From contig CAMKEG010000007.1 of NCBI GenBank assembly GCA_946411505.1, positions 62,001 through 126,000 of the forward strand: a stretch of 64,000 nucleotides of DNA. Reading direction: 5' to 3'. The first letter of the stretch is position 1. Every line of letters starts with the position of its first letter. The position numbers and the translations under genes are program-made. The stretch is from an uncultured Treponema sp. GTDB taxonomy: Bacteria; Spirochaetota; Spirochaetia; Treponematales; Treponemataceae. Under the pieces are notes generated by a model. That model saw only the letters and a program-made list of their open reading frames with translations. It searched no databases and had not been told where the DNA came from. Below are positions 7,086 to 15,262 of the stretch, one piece after another.

Positions 7086-8771
7086 ATGGCTTATGAGGTT
7101 ACGGCGACACGCCGAAGGCCGCAAAAATTTGAGGACTTGATTGGCCAAGAGTTTGTCGCGGCGACATTAAAAAATTCCATTCAATCAGGAAAGATCGCGC
7201 ACGCGTATCTTTTTTCGGGGCCGCGAGGTTGCGGAAAAACTTCCACCGCGCGCATTTTTGCCAAGGCCCTCAACTGCGAAAAGGGACCCACTCCGACTCC
7301 GTGCGGCGAATGTTCCGCCTGCAAGGAAATTACAAAAGGCTCAAGCCTTGACGTAATCGAAATAGACGGCGCCTCCAACACCAGCGTGAACGACGTGCGC
7401 CAAATCAAGGACGAAGTTCAGTTTCCGCCAAACTCAAGCCGCTACAAAATTTACATCATCGACGAAGTCCACATGCTTTCAAACAGCGCCTTCAACGCCT
7501 TGCTAAAGACGATTGAGGAGCCGCCTGAGTACATCATTTTTATTTTCGCCACGACCGAATTGCAAAAGGTTCCGGCCACAATCAAGAGCCGCTGCCAGCA
7601 GTTCAACTTTAGGCTTGTTCCGATAGAAAAAATCAAGGAGCAGCTGGCGCTTGCCGCCGCCGAGATAAACATTCAGGCCGACGACGAGGCGCTTTACTGG
7701 ATCGCGCGCGAGTCCACCGGCTCAATGCGCGACGCCTACACTCTGTTTGACCAGGTCGCCGCCTTTAGCGAAAGCCACATCACTTACGAAAAAATTCGCG
7801 ACAAGCTTGGCCTTGTGGGAACGGACAGGCTGAACGCTTTGTTTGAGGAATGCGCCGCGGCCAACCCAAGCGGAGCGGAAGGCAAGCTGGACGAATTTTT
7901 GCAGGCAGGAATTTCAATCGAGCAATTGATAACAAACAGCGCCGACTACTTGCGCTCGCTTCTTTTAATTAAGAACGGAATCGCGAAGGAGTCTTTGCTG
8001 GGTCAAGACCCCGCGCGCTTTAGCAAGGCGGTTTTGGACGCTTGGAACGGAACGCAAATCGAGCGCGCGCTTTCAATTTTCCTGCAATTGTATCGCGACA
8101 TTCGCTACTCGCTTTCGCCGCGCTACGAAATCGACTTGGCCTTTAGCCGCTTGTGCTGGCTTAAGGAATACGTCTCTCCGTCGGAAGTCAAGGTTTCCGT
8201 TGACCAAGCGCGCTCGCTTTTGTCCACGGCGCCGGCAAACGCGCTTGGCGGAGGAAGCCCGGGAGGAAATCCGCCGGGTTTTAATCAAGGCGCGGAAAAC
8301 GGCCAAAGCGGCGCGCCTAAAGAATTCCACTTTGCGCCATTGGAAGCGAGAGCGGCGGAACCCGCGCCTGTCGTCAATTCGGAGCAAGTTCCGCAAGAGC
8401 CTGAAGAGGAGGCTCCCGCGTTTGTTCCTGCTGCAATGCCCGACGACGCGACGCAAGTTAAGGAAGCGTTGGTTTCGGCTAGTTCGCTCAAGGACGGAGC
8501 GCTTTCGTCGCTTTTGCAGTCTACGGGGAACTGGTCTTTTAACGGCCCAAAAATTTGCGTGAAAATTTCCGACGCTTTTCAAAAGAGCAGACTTGACTCC
8601 AAGATGGACGCGATAAAAAATCTTGGCCGCCAGTTGTGGCAAAAGGATTTGTTTTTCGACCTGCAGGTTGAGGAGCGGCCGGTTCAAGTTGAGGAGAGCG
8701 TTCAAGTTCCAAAAGCCGTAAGTTTGCTTGTTGAAGTTTTTAAAGGTGAAATCGTCGGAGGAAAGATATGA
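7086..8771 (+). CDS. dnaX: DNA polymerase III subunit gamma/tau
   Basis: This is the clamp-loader ATPase that opens the sliding clamp and organises the replisome. The 561-residue product shows YLFSGPRGCGKTS (Walker A, residues 42-53), a zinc cluster CEKGPTPTPCGECSAC, IYIIDEVHML (Walker B), and SRCQ (the SRC sensor motif). These are followed by AAA+ lid and collar helices and a low-complexity Pro/Ala linker (about 370-450). A C-terminal domain follows. The start MAYEV at 7086 is preferred to the in-frame ATG at 7050 because a promoter -10 box lies between them. The stop overlaps the ebfC start (ATGA). No obvious frameshift site for a short gamma form was seen. Confidence 0.96.
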   Translation: MAYEVTATRRRPQKFEDLIGQEFVAATLKNSIQSGKIAHAYLFSGPRGCGKTSTARIFAKALNCEKGPTPTPCGECSACKEITKGSSLDVIEIDGASNTSVNDVRQIKDEVQFPPNSSRYKIYIIDEVHMLSNSAFNALLKTIEEPPEYIIFIFATTELQKVPATIKSRCQQFNFRLVPIEKIKEQLALAAAEINIQADDEALYWIARESTGSMRDAYTLFDQVAAFSESHITYEKIRDKLGLVGTDRLNALFEECAAANPSGAEGKLDEFLQAGISIEQLITNSADYLRSLLLIKNGIAKESLLGQDPARFSKAVLDAWNGTQIERALSIFLQLYRDIRYSLSPRYEIDLAFSRLCWLKEYVSPSEVKVSVDQARSLLSTAPANALGGGSPGGNPPGFNQGAENGQSGAPKEFHFAPLEARAAEPAPVVNSEQVPQEPEEEAPAFVPAAMPDDATQVKEALVSASSLKDGALSSLLQSTGNWSFNGPKICVKISDAFQKSRLDSKMDAIKNLGRQLWQKDLFFDLQVEERPVQVEESVQVPKAVSLLVEVFKGEIVGGKI

Positions 8772-9070
8772 ATCCATTTGAATTGTTGAAAGACATCGAC
8801 GCGATGAAAAAGCAATTGGGAAACGTTCAGAACGACTTGGCCGGAATCAGCGCGACAGGCTCTTCCGGCGGAAACATCGTTAACGTCACCCTTAACGGAA
8901 AGTTTGAAATCACAAACTTGCGCCTTGACCCTGTGTGCGTGGACCCCCGCGACATAAAAATGCTAGAAGACTTGATTGTCGCCGCTCACCACGACGCGAT
9001 GTCGAAAATCCAGGAAGAAATAAAAAATAAATTCGGCCCCATGCTCGGCGGCTTGCAAGGCCTTGTATGA
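8768..9070 (+). CDS. ebfC: YbaB/EbfC nucleoid-associated DNA-binding protein
   Basis: The 100-residue product matches the YbaB/EbfC family: N-terminal helix MNPFELLKDIDAMKKQLG, the central VNVTLNGKFEITNLRLDP beta segment, EDLIVAAHHDAMSKIQEE and a glycine-rich MLGGLQGL end. Family members are small dimeric DNA-binding proteins that coat the chromosome; the Borrelia homologue EbfC binds specific operator sites. The gene overlaps dnaX upstream and recR downstream by 4 bases each, the common dnaX-ebfC-recR order. Confidence 0.95.
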   Translation: MNPFELLKDIDAMKKQLGNVQNDLAGISATGSSGGNIVNVTLNGKFEITNLRLDPVCVDPRDIKMLEDLIVAAHHDAMSKIQEEIKNKFGPMLGGLQGLV

Positions 9071-9657
9071 ACGCGATTGACGAACTTACGGAAAGCTTTT
9101 CGCGCCTTCCCGGAATCGGAAAAAAATCCGCCGGCCGCATAGCCAACTTTTTGTTAAAGGCCGACTCCGCTTACGTGGAACGATTCGCCTCGCAAATGGC
9201 GACGCTTCAGCAAAAAATTCATCCTTGCTCGATTTGCGGAAACTGGACGGAAAAGGACCCGTGCCCGATTTGCCAGGACAACCTTCGCGACAGGAGCGTC
9301 ATTTGCGTGGTGGAGCAGCCGCAGGACGTTATGACGATAGAAGGCTTTCACGAGTTCAACGGCCTTTTTCACGTGCTTGGCGGAGTGATTAGCCCGGTGG
9401 ACGGAATCGGGCCCGACCAGCTTAACGTCGCCGCCTTGATAAAGCGCGTCCAGGAAGGCGAGGTTTCGGAAATAATAATCGCGACAAACCCAACCGTTGA
9501 CGGAGACGTCACCGCGCTTTACTTGCAGCGCTTGCTGGCCTCGCAAACAAAGGCAAAGATAACGCGCCTGGCGAGCGGCCTTCCGGTTGGCGGCGACTTG
9601 GAGTACGCCGACAAGCTTACTTTCGCGCGTTCCTTTAGAGGAAGGACGGAACTGTAG
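9067..9657 (+). CDS. recR: Recombination mediator RecR
   Basis: RecR forms a ring clamp that with RecO or RecF loads RecA at gaps. The 196-residue protein has the helix-hairpin-helix FSRLPGIGKKSAGRIANF, a C4 zinc finger (CSICGNW...CPICQD, about residues 57-75), and a Toprim domain beginning ICVVEQPQDV with the conserved Glu. It ends in LASGLPVGGDLEYAD, diagnostic of RecR. The length is standard. It is the last gene of the dnaX operon; a 36-bp tandem repeat starts at its stop codon. Confidence 0.97.
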   Translation: MNAIDELTESFSRLPGIGKKSAGRIANFLLKADSAYVERFASQMATLQQKIHPCSICGNWTEKDPCPICQDNLRDRSVICVVEQPQDVMTIEGFHEFNGLFHVLGGVISPVDGIGPDQLNVAALIKRVQEGEVSEIIIATNPTVDGDVTALYLQRLLASQTKAKITRLASGLPVGGDLEYADKLTFARSFRGRTEL

Positions 9658-9752
9658 CAAGCCCAAGAAGGGGGCTCCATTCATAATATTTTGCAAGCCT
9701 AAAAAGCGGGCGCAATTTATAATCGTTCGCAAGCCCAAGAAGCGGGCGGGAG
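9657..9752 (+). repeat. 36-bp tandem repeat, about 2.7 units
   Basis: Unit 1 is 9657..9692, unit 2 is 9693..9728, and a partial unit starts at 9729. Each begins GCAAGCC(C/T)AA(G/A)AAG. Units 1 and 2 agree through ATTCATAAT versus ATTTATAAT. The last unit supplies the GGGAGG ribosome binding site of ybaK. Units are directly abutting with no spacers, unlike CRISPR. Confidence 0.85.
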
Positions 9753-9759
9753 GAAAATC

Positions 9760-10266
9760 ATGGCAAAAAAAGGCGGCGCGGCAAAGACCAACGCCATGCG
9801 CATTTTGGAAAAGCTTGGAATCTCCTACGAGGCCTTGGCCTATGACGACGACGGCGAGCACGCGCTTGCAAAAGGCGCCGCGGGCCTTACCGCCCAAAAA
9901 ATCGGCGTCGATCCTGCCACGGTCTTTAAGACAATCGTCATGCGAAGCGACTCAAAGGAAATTTTCGTATTCCTTCAAAACGCCTTGCATGAAATAAACC
10001 TTAAAAAAGCCCGCGCGGCAAGCGGCGCCAAGGAAATCGCTCCGGTAAAGCAAGAGGAGCTTTTGGCGCTTACCGGCTACGTTCGCGGCGGCTGTTCCCC
10101 CTTGGGAATGAAAAAGCAGTTCAAGACTTTCATCGACCAATCAGCGCTCGCCTTTGACAAAATCCACATTAGCGCGGGCGTTCGCGGAACCCAGCTCGCG
10201 CTTTCTCCGAAGGACTTGGCCAAGGCTTGCGCCGGCGAGTTCGTGGACTTGGAGTTGGAAGGATAG
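9760..10266 (+). CDS. ybaK: YbaK/EbsC-type Cys-tRNA(Pro) deacylase
   Basis: The 168-residue product is a trans-editing enzyme that hydrolyses mischarged Cys-tRNA(Pro). Recognisable family segments are TNAMRILEKLGISYE at the start, GVDPATVFKTIV with the catalytic-pocket Lys, and GYVRGGCSPLGMKK, the conserved glycine-rich loop. The length is normal. A GGGAGG ribosome binding site, contributed by the end of the upstream tandem repeat, stands 7 bases before the ATG. Confidence 0.93.
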   Translation: MAKKGGAAKTNAMRILEKLGISYEALAYDDDGEHALAKGAAGLTAQKIGVDPATVFKTIVMRSDSKEIFVFLQNALHEINLKKARAASGAKEIAPVKQEELLALTGYVRGGCSPLGMKKQFKTFIDQSALAFDKIHISAGVRGTQLALSPKDLAKACAGEFVDLELEG

Positions 10267-10330
10267 ATTTTTTTTGTAATAATTGTTTTGCGGACTATAA
10301 AAGCGCGCGAAGACGCGGCCTGTTGTGGTA

Positions 10331-10359
10331 TTGCTAGAAATTCAGATTATCATTAAAAT
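10331..10359 (+). promoter_or_regulatory. Promoter of the (p)ppGpp synthetase gene, predicted leaderless
   Basis: TTGCTA (10331..10336), a 17-base spacer and TAAAAT (10354..10359) are followed after 8 bases by the ATG at 10368. The intervening bases (ATTTTCCG) contain no ribosome binding site. Confidence 0.7.
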
Positions 10360-10367
10360 ATTTTCCG

Positions 10368-12158
10368 ATGACGGAAGATGAATTTATTTCCAACAACGAA
10401 ATAACAGACCCAAGCCTTCTCTTGAATGAATTCTTCGCGCTCTTTCCTGACTTTGAGAAAGACCGCGAGAAAATTTCTTTGGCGTGGGACTATCTTCTTC
10501 AAAAGACAGAGGGCCTAAAGCGCTCTTGCGGTAAGCCTTACTATTTGCATCCGATGCGCGTCGCCGCGATTTTGGCAAGGAACAAGCTGGACTCAGACTC
10601 GATTGTGGGCGGCTTTTTTCACAACATTTTGGGCTTGCCTGGAGTTGACATTGAGGAAATAAAGGAACGCTGGGGCGCGGCTGTGGCGACTATTATCCAA
10701 GGAACGGCGCGCATAACCAACCTTCAAATTTCAAGCAAGACCCTGCAGCAGGCTGACTCAATCCGCAAAATGCTTTTTGCCATGGTGGACGACGTTCGCG
10801 TCATAATGGTGAAGCTTGCCGACCGCTTGGACAGAATAAGGAACTTAAAGGGCTACGACGCAAAGACCCAGCGCGCCGTCGCCGCCGAAGTGATAGACAT
10901 TTGGGCGCCGCTTGCTGACCGCCTTGGAATGAAGGGCGAAAAAAACGAGCTGGAGGACCTTAGCCTAAAGTATTCCAACCCGGACGTTTTCCAGCAAATC
11001 AAGGCGATTGTTTCGGCCAAAAAAGACGAGCGCAAAAATTACTTGGAAAGCGCCGTTCAAAAGATTGAGGAAGCGTCGGCCAAGGCCGGCATAAAGGTTT
11101 CGGTAAAAAGCCGCGCCAAGCACTTTTATTCAATCTACCAAAAGATGAGAAAGCGCAACAAGGAGGCCAGCGAGCTTTTTGACCTTTTCGCGCTGCGCAT
11201 TTTGTGCGACACCGTTCCCGAATGCTACACGCTTGTGGGCCTTGCGCACTCTTTGTGGAAGCCGCTTGACGGCCGCTTTAAGGATTACGTCGCCATGCCC
11301 AAGGCCAACGGCTACCAGTCCTTGCACACAACCGTTCTCTGCGAAGGAAAGCCGCTTGAAATCCAAATCCGCACGCGCGAGATGGACAACGTTGCGCAGC
11401 ACGGCGTTGCCAGCCACTGGCTTTACAAGAAGGGCAGCACACACGACTCTGTTGATCTAAAGGGGCTTCCAATCTTTAACCAATTGCGCGAGTTGCGGGA
11501 AAAACATGTCGACGATGAAAGTTTTTTTAGTGAATTTAAGAACGAACTTTTGGCGGACGAAATTGTCGTGTTCACGCCCAAGGGAGACGTTGTTCAGCTT
11601 CCTGTCGGCGCGAGCGCGATTGACTTTGCCTACCAGATTCACTCCGGCGTCGGCGAAAAAATAGTAGGCGCCAAGGCCGACGGAAAAATCATTCCGCTAA
11701 GCGCGCCCTTGCAGAACACGCAAATAATAGAAATTCTCACTAACCCCAAGTCGCATCCGGTTGAGGGTTGGCTAAAGTGGACCAAGACCTCAAAGGCCCG
11801 CCAAAAAATCCGCGCCTGGCTTAGCGCCAACGACCAAGGCTTTGTCGACAAGGCCGCGGCAAAAATCGCCGAAGCCAACGAGCGCCAAGCCGAGCAAAAC
11901 AAAGTCAGGCAGGCCCACAAAAAAGGCACAAAGCCGCATGAAGCCGCCGCGCGCCATTCCGGCAAAGTGCGCGTTGAAAACGACAAGAATTACGCGGTTA
12001 CATTCGCCAAGTGCTGCAACCCAAAGTATCCCGACACAATCTCAGGCTACGTGTCAAGAAATCGCGGCGTAACAATCCACCGCGCCAACTGCTCAATCTT
12101 TTTGCGCATCCCCGACTTGGAAAAGCGCATGGTCGACGTTTCCTGGGAAGAGGAATAA
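10368..12158 (+). CDS. relA: RelA/SpoT-family (p)ppGpp synthetase with degenerate hydrolase site
   Basis: The stringent-response enzyme transfers pyrophosphate from ATP to GDP or GTP. The 596-residue protein has an N-terminal HD-type domain (about 30-200), a synthetase domain (about 240-350), a TGS domain (about 398-460) and a conserved-cysteine segment with AKCCNPKYPDTISGY near 545-575. The usual C-terminal ACT domain is missing, so it is shorter than typical Rel (about 700-750). The synthetase core looks intact: RFKDYVAMPKANGYQSLHTT and EIQIRTREMD, with RFKD (303-306) as in bifunctional Rel. The hydrolase site is altered: the paired HD reads His85-Asn86, the following VVED is ILGL, and the DRLHNMR motif reads DRLDRIR. 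Synthesis without ppGpp breakdown is inferred. Confidence 0.92.
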   Translation: MTEDEFISNNEITDPSLLLNEFFALFPDFEKDREKISLAWDYLLQKTEGLKRSCGKPYYLHPMRVAAILARNKLDSDSIVGGFFHNILGLPGVDIEEIKERWGAAVATIIQGTARITNLQISSKTLQQADSIRKMLFAMVDDVRVIMVKLADRLDRIRNLKGYDAKTQRAVAAEVIDIWAPLADRLGMKGEKNELEDLSLKYSNPDVFQQIKAIVSAKKDERKNYLESAVQKIEEASAKAGIKVSVKSRAKHFYSIYQKMRKRNKEASELFDLFALRILCDTVPECYTLVGLAHSLWKPLDGRFKDYVAMPKANGYQSLHTTVLCEGKPLEIQIRTREMDNVAQHGVASHWLYKKGSTHDSVDLKGLPIFNQLRELREKHVDDESFFSEFKNELLADEIVVFTPKGDVVQLPVGASAIDFAYQIHSGVGEKIVGAKADGKIIPLSAPLQNTQIIEILTNPKSHPVEGWLKWTKTSKARQKIRAWLSANDQGFVDKAAAKIAEANERQAEQNKVRQAHKKGTKPHEAAARHSGKVRVENDKNYAVTFAKCCNPKYPDTISGYVSRNRGVTIHRANCSIFLRIPDLEKRMVDVSWEEE

Positions 12159-12265
12159 ACGGCTGCTGGGGTTGGGGGCGACCGGCAGTCTTTGGTTTGC
12201 TTTCCGTCTCCTGGAATGCGCTAGTTCAGCCCAAAAAAAACTCCAAAAAAATCTTTAAAAAACGC

Positions 12266-12292
12266 TAAAGTGATTTTGCCAAAATCCGACAA
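12266..12292 (+). promoter_or_regulatory. Sigma-28 (FliA)-type promoter of flaB
   Basis: TAAA (12266..12269), 15 bases, then TCCGACAA (12285..12292) compares with the flagellar consensus TAAA-N15-GCCGATAA at 10 of 12 positions. It lies about 80 bases before the flaB start. The gap from 12159 to here shows no other feature. Confidence 0.75.
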
Positions 12293-12373
12293 TCATAGTA
12301 TAGGGTGGTGAGAACCGGCCGAGCAAAACCGGTTTTTCTAAAACTGCTCGAACAAACTGATAGGAGATACACT

Positions 12374-13234
12374 ATGGTTATCAATCACAACATGAGCGCG
12401 ATGTTCGCTCAGCGTTCACAGGGCCTTACTGATCTTGCAAACCAGAAGAGCATGGAAAAACTTTCGTCTGGCATGCGCATCAACCGCGCTGGCGACGACG
12501 CTTCGGGCTTGGCCGTTTCTGAAAAGATGCGCGCTCAGATCCGCGGCTTGAACCAAGCTTCTGAGAACGCGGAGAATGGCATCAGCTTCATTCAGACAAC
12601 TGAAGGCTACTTGCAGGAGACAGAAGACATCTTGCAGCGCATCCGCGAATTGGCCGTTCAGTCATCGAACGGAATTTATTCTGACGAAGACCGCATGCAG
12701 ATTCAGGTCGAAGTTTCTTCTCTCGTAGACGAAGTTGACCGCATCGCTTCTGCCGCCCAGTTCAACGGAATGAACATGTTGACTGGCCGCTTTGCCCGCC
12801 CCACAGGCGAGAACGTTGTCACAGGCTCTATGTGGTTCCACATCGGCGCCAACATGGACCAGAGAACTCAGGTTTACATCGGAACGATGTCTGCCATGGC
12901 TCTTGGAATCCGCAACATCGGCGACGAGTCAAAGATTTCTTTGCAGGCTCCCGATGACGCCAACCGCGCCATTGGAACAATCGACGAGGCCTTGAAGAAG
13001 GTCAACAAGCAGCGCGCCGACCTTGGCGCCTATCAGAACCGCTTGGAAAAGACAGTTGTCGGCCTTGACATCGGAGCCGAGAACCTTCAGGCCTCTGAAA
13101 GCCGCATCCGCGACACAGACATGGCCGCCGAGATGGTTGAGTTCACTAAGGACCAAGTTCTTAGCCAGGCTGGAACAGCGATGCTCGCCCAGGCCAACCA
13201 GCAGACACAGAACGTTCTTAGCTTGTTGCGCTAA
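12374..13234 (+). CDS. flaB: Periplasmic flagellar filament core protein FlaB
   Basis: The 286-residue flagellin builds the core of spirochaete periplasmic flagella. It begins [14 protein letters not shown] and has the D0/D1 helices with [20 protein letters not shown] and the glutamine-rich TQNVLSLLR end. It has only a short central region, as in Treponema FlaB (286 residues is the usual length); the surface-exposed domains of external flagellins are absent. There is no signal peptide, since export is by the flagellar apparatus. TAGGAG stands 8 bases before the ATG at 12374; the in-frame upstream GTG at 12305 is not used. A sigma-28-type promoter and a strong terminator make it a single-gene unit. 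Confidence 0.97.
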   Translation: MVINHNMSAMFAQRSQGLTDLANQKSMEKLSSGMRINRAGDDASGLAVSEKMRAQIRGLNQASENAENGISFIQTTEGYLQETEDILQRIRELAVQSSNGIYSDEDRMQIQVEVSSLVDEVDRIASAAQFNGMNMLTGRFARPTGENVVTGSMWFHIGANMDQRTQVYIGTMSAMALGIRNIGDESKISLQAPDDANRAIGTIDEALKKVNKQRADLGAYQNRLEKTVVGLDIGAENLQASESRIRDTDMAAEMVEFTKDQVLSQAGTAMLAQANQQTQNVLSLLR

Positions 13235-13256
13235 TAGCGCCGCGTAGAACGGCAAT

Positions 13257-13288
13257 AAAAAACCGCTCCGTTTGGAGCGGTTTTTTTT
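13257..13288. terminator. Bidirectional terminator between flaB and plsC-like gene
   Basis: A perfect 9-bp stem AACCGCTCC/GGAGCGGTT (13261..13269 with 13274..13282, loop GTTT) is flanked by an A-run on the left and T8 on the right. It can stop flaB transcription and the opposing minus-strand operon that ends at 13295. Confidence 0.9.
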
Positions 13289-13294
13289 ATGTTG

Positions 13295-14140
13295 TCACTG
13301 TTTTTCTTCGGGAAGGTATTCCAATTTTTTTCCGTAGAACTTTTCGTAGCAGTCAACCCAAGCCTTGTAGTTTTTCTCGTTCATTTCGCGGATGTTTTGT
13401 TTTTCCGATTTGTTGGGGTCGGCGAAAATCGCTGGCAAAACGTTCATCGTGTATTCCTGGATTGGAAAGCCGTCGGCGCCGATTATGTCGGAGTCCGTCA
13501 TCGTGATGAATATCGGCAATACCGGAACATTGTTGTCCACGGCAAATTTAAAGGCGCCGTTTGTCATAGGGCGCGGCTTTCTGTAGTTCCACCACATGCC
13601 CTGCTCGGCGTAGACCAAAATTTTTTCGCCGCGCGCCAAAAGCGTCTTCATTCCCTCAAAGAATTTTTTCATCGTGGAATGGTTTTGGCTTACTGGCAGC
13701 GTGTTGCAGTTGCGGAACAAAAAGCCGTACAAGCCGGGAAAGGATGTGTAGTTTCCTTCGCGGATTACGCGCCAAAGAATGTGACGGCGGGTGTAGGGCT
13801 TTAGGATTTCCAAGACGGCGAAGTTGTCAAAGGCGTTAAAGTGGTTGCAAGTTACAATCAAGCCTTTGTCCTTTACGGCAAAGAAATTTTCCATGCCGAC
13901 GACGTCTTTGATGATAAGCTGCTTGTTCTTAAAAAGGCTTGCGATGAATTTTGTGCCTACGATGTTGGCCGCCCAAGTTTTTATCTTGCTTGAAAGCTTG
14001 GACTTTGTGTAGTCTATTTGGTCCGGCTCAAGCGGAACCGTCGGCGGATCGTCTTCGACGTCGTGGGACCAAAGCCGCTTGCGCTCCAGCTCGTCAATTT
14101 TTTGCAAAATGGCCAAGCGGCCTGGATCCTTTTCCGCCAT
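13295..14140 (-). CDS. PlsC-like 1-acylglycerol-3-phosphate acyltransferase
   Basis: The 281-residue protein carries the acyltransferase motif CNHFNAFD (H-X4-D, His100 to Asp105). ILVYAEQGMWW follows in the place of the FPEGTRS block, then VPVLPIFITM. These are the blocks of enzymes that transfer a fatty acyl chain to lysophosphatidic acid or a related acceptor. No long transmembrane segment is obvious, so it is probably peripheral. The EGT(R/S) block is unusual (AEQGMWW). It starts 3 bases after the stop of the GT8 gene, so the two are co-transcribed and may both modify lipids or surface glycans. The acceptor is unknown. Confidence 0.82.
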   Translation of the reverse strand: MAEKDPGRLAILQKIDELERKRLWSHDVEDDPPTVPLEPDQIDYTKSKLSSKIKTWAANIVGTKFIASLFKNKQLIIKDVVGMENFFAVKDKGLIVTCNHFNAFDNFAVLEILKPYTRRHILWRVIREGNYTSFPGLYGFLFRNCNTLPVSQNHSTMKKFFEGMKTLLARGEKILVYAEQGMWWNYRKPRPMTNGAFKFAVDNNVPVLPIFITMTDSDIIGADGFPIQEYTMNVLPAIFADPNKSEKQNIREMNEKNYKAWVDCYEKFYGKKLEYLPEEKQ

Positions 14141-14143
14141 TTT

Positions 14144-15208
14144 TTACGCCAACCTCAAAAGAGCCTTTACGTTCTTTACGGAAGAAGACGCGGCTTTTTT
14201 TGCCAAGGCGCGGGCCGAAGTGACGGCTGTGCCAAAGAATTCCAAAATGCCGGCTCCGATTCTTTCGCGCCTGATTGTGTTCCAATAGTTGTTGAAGTCA
14301 TGCGCCTCGTTGACGCACATTTTCATCATGTTTCCGATAAGAACCTTGTCCTTGGCCTTTTCTTCGTCGGAATAAGTTTCCTTCATTTGGCGGAGAGTCT
14401 GCGCGAACGGCGTTTGGTCGGCGTAATCCCAGAAGATGTCGCCGTAAGTGATTCCGTCGTACTTCCAAGGACGCCACATCATTTTGTAGTGGACGATTTT
14501 AAGGTCCTTGTCGTCAAAGGCCGGGTTTTCAAAGGAAGTTTTGTTCCAGCCCAAGTCAAATGGAACCACGCGGTCCTTGCAAAGGACGTTCAAGTAGTCC
14601 TGGTCCTGCGCGATGCGGAAGGGGAAGCGGTTCAAAAGCTTCACGAACTTTTCCTGGATTTTTTCTTCGCGGAATTTTTTTGCGTTGATTAAGATTATGC
14701 CGGCGTTGAAGTAGTTCTCGCGTTTTACGCCCAAGGCTTTCTCCACGTATTCGCCAAATTCGTTGATTGTGAGGACTGTTTCCTCAACGGCCGCGCCAAG
14801 CAGGTTGTCGCCCAACTCGGTGTTGTACATCTTTGAGATGTCGTCCAAAATCAAAAGGTCGCTGTCCAAGTAAAGGACTTTGTCGTATTCCGGATAGAGG
14901 CTGGCGATAAAAAGGCGGAAATACGTTTCTTGTGAATAGTAGTCGCGTAAATGGAACATATTTGAATAGGCGTCCAGCTTTTCCTTTAGCGATATGAATT
15001 CAATCGAAGCGTTTTGCGCGTCGGTGGACGCATGGACTTTTTCCTTTAAATCGTCCGCAAGATTTGTGGTTAGCACATAGACCTTGTAAAAATAATCTTT
15101 GGAAGCGTTCTGGAGCATTGACCTGAGGGTTACGCCCAACATCGGAGCGTACTTGTAGTCAACCGCAAAAAATACGGGAATTTCCCCTTTGTAAAGTGTC
15201 TTTTTCAT
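14144..15208 (-). CDS. Glycosyltransferase family 8 protein
   Basis: The 354-residue protein starts with IPVFFAVDYKYAPMLGVTLR and SMLQNA, the nucleotide-sugar-binding start of GT8 enzymes. It has YLDSDLLILDD, with the metal-binding DSD at 115-117. RENYFNAGIILINAKKF and AQDQDYLNVL are the further GT8 blocks. GT8 enzymes are retaining transferases using UDP-glucose or UDP-galactose, often on lipopolysaccharide-type glycans. An AAGGA ribosome binding site lies about 8 bases before the ATG. It is followed directly by the acyltransferase gene. The acceptor cannot be predicted. Confidence 0.9.
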   Translation of the reverse strand: MKKTLYKGEIPVFFAVDYKYAPMLGVTLRSMLQNASKDYFYKVYVLTTNLADDLKEKVHASTDAQNASIEFISLKEKLDAYSNMFHLRDYYSQETYFRLFIASLYPEYDKVLYLDSDLLILDDISKMYNTELGDNLLGAAVEETVLTINEFGEYVEKALGVKRENYFNAGIILINAKKFREEKIQEKFVKLLNRFPFRIAQDQDYLNVLCKDRVVPFDLGWNKTSFENPAFDDKDLKIVHYKMMWRPWKYDGITYGDIFWDYADQTPFAQTLRQMKETYSDEEKAKDKVLIGNMMKMCVNEAHDFNNYWNTIRRERIGAGILEFFGTAVTSARALAKKAASSSVKNVKALLRLA

Positions 15209-15262
15209 AATACTATCCTTATCGGATTAGACAGAAAAGGGGCAAAAATGTTGCGCGAAAAT

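Noticed and set aside
7086..8771. Programmed frameshift in dnaX producing gamma
   Set aside because: No A-rich slippery heptamer with a following stem-loop was seen at the expected position.
9657..9752. Possible CRISPR array
   Set aside because: The 36-bp repeats are directly abutting, have no spacers, number under three, and no cas gene is near.
13289..13804. Plus-strand 171-codon frame opposite the acyltransferase
   Set aside because: It is the shadow of the acyltransferase gene, starts inside a terminator, and has no recognisable domain.
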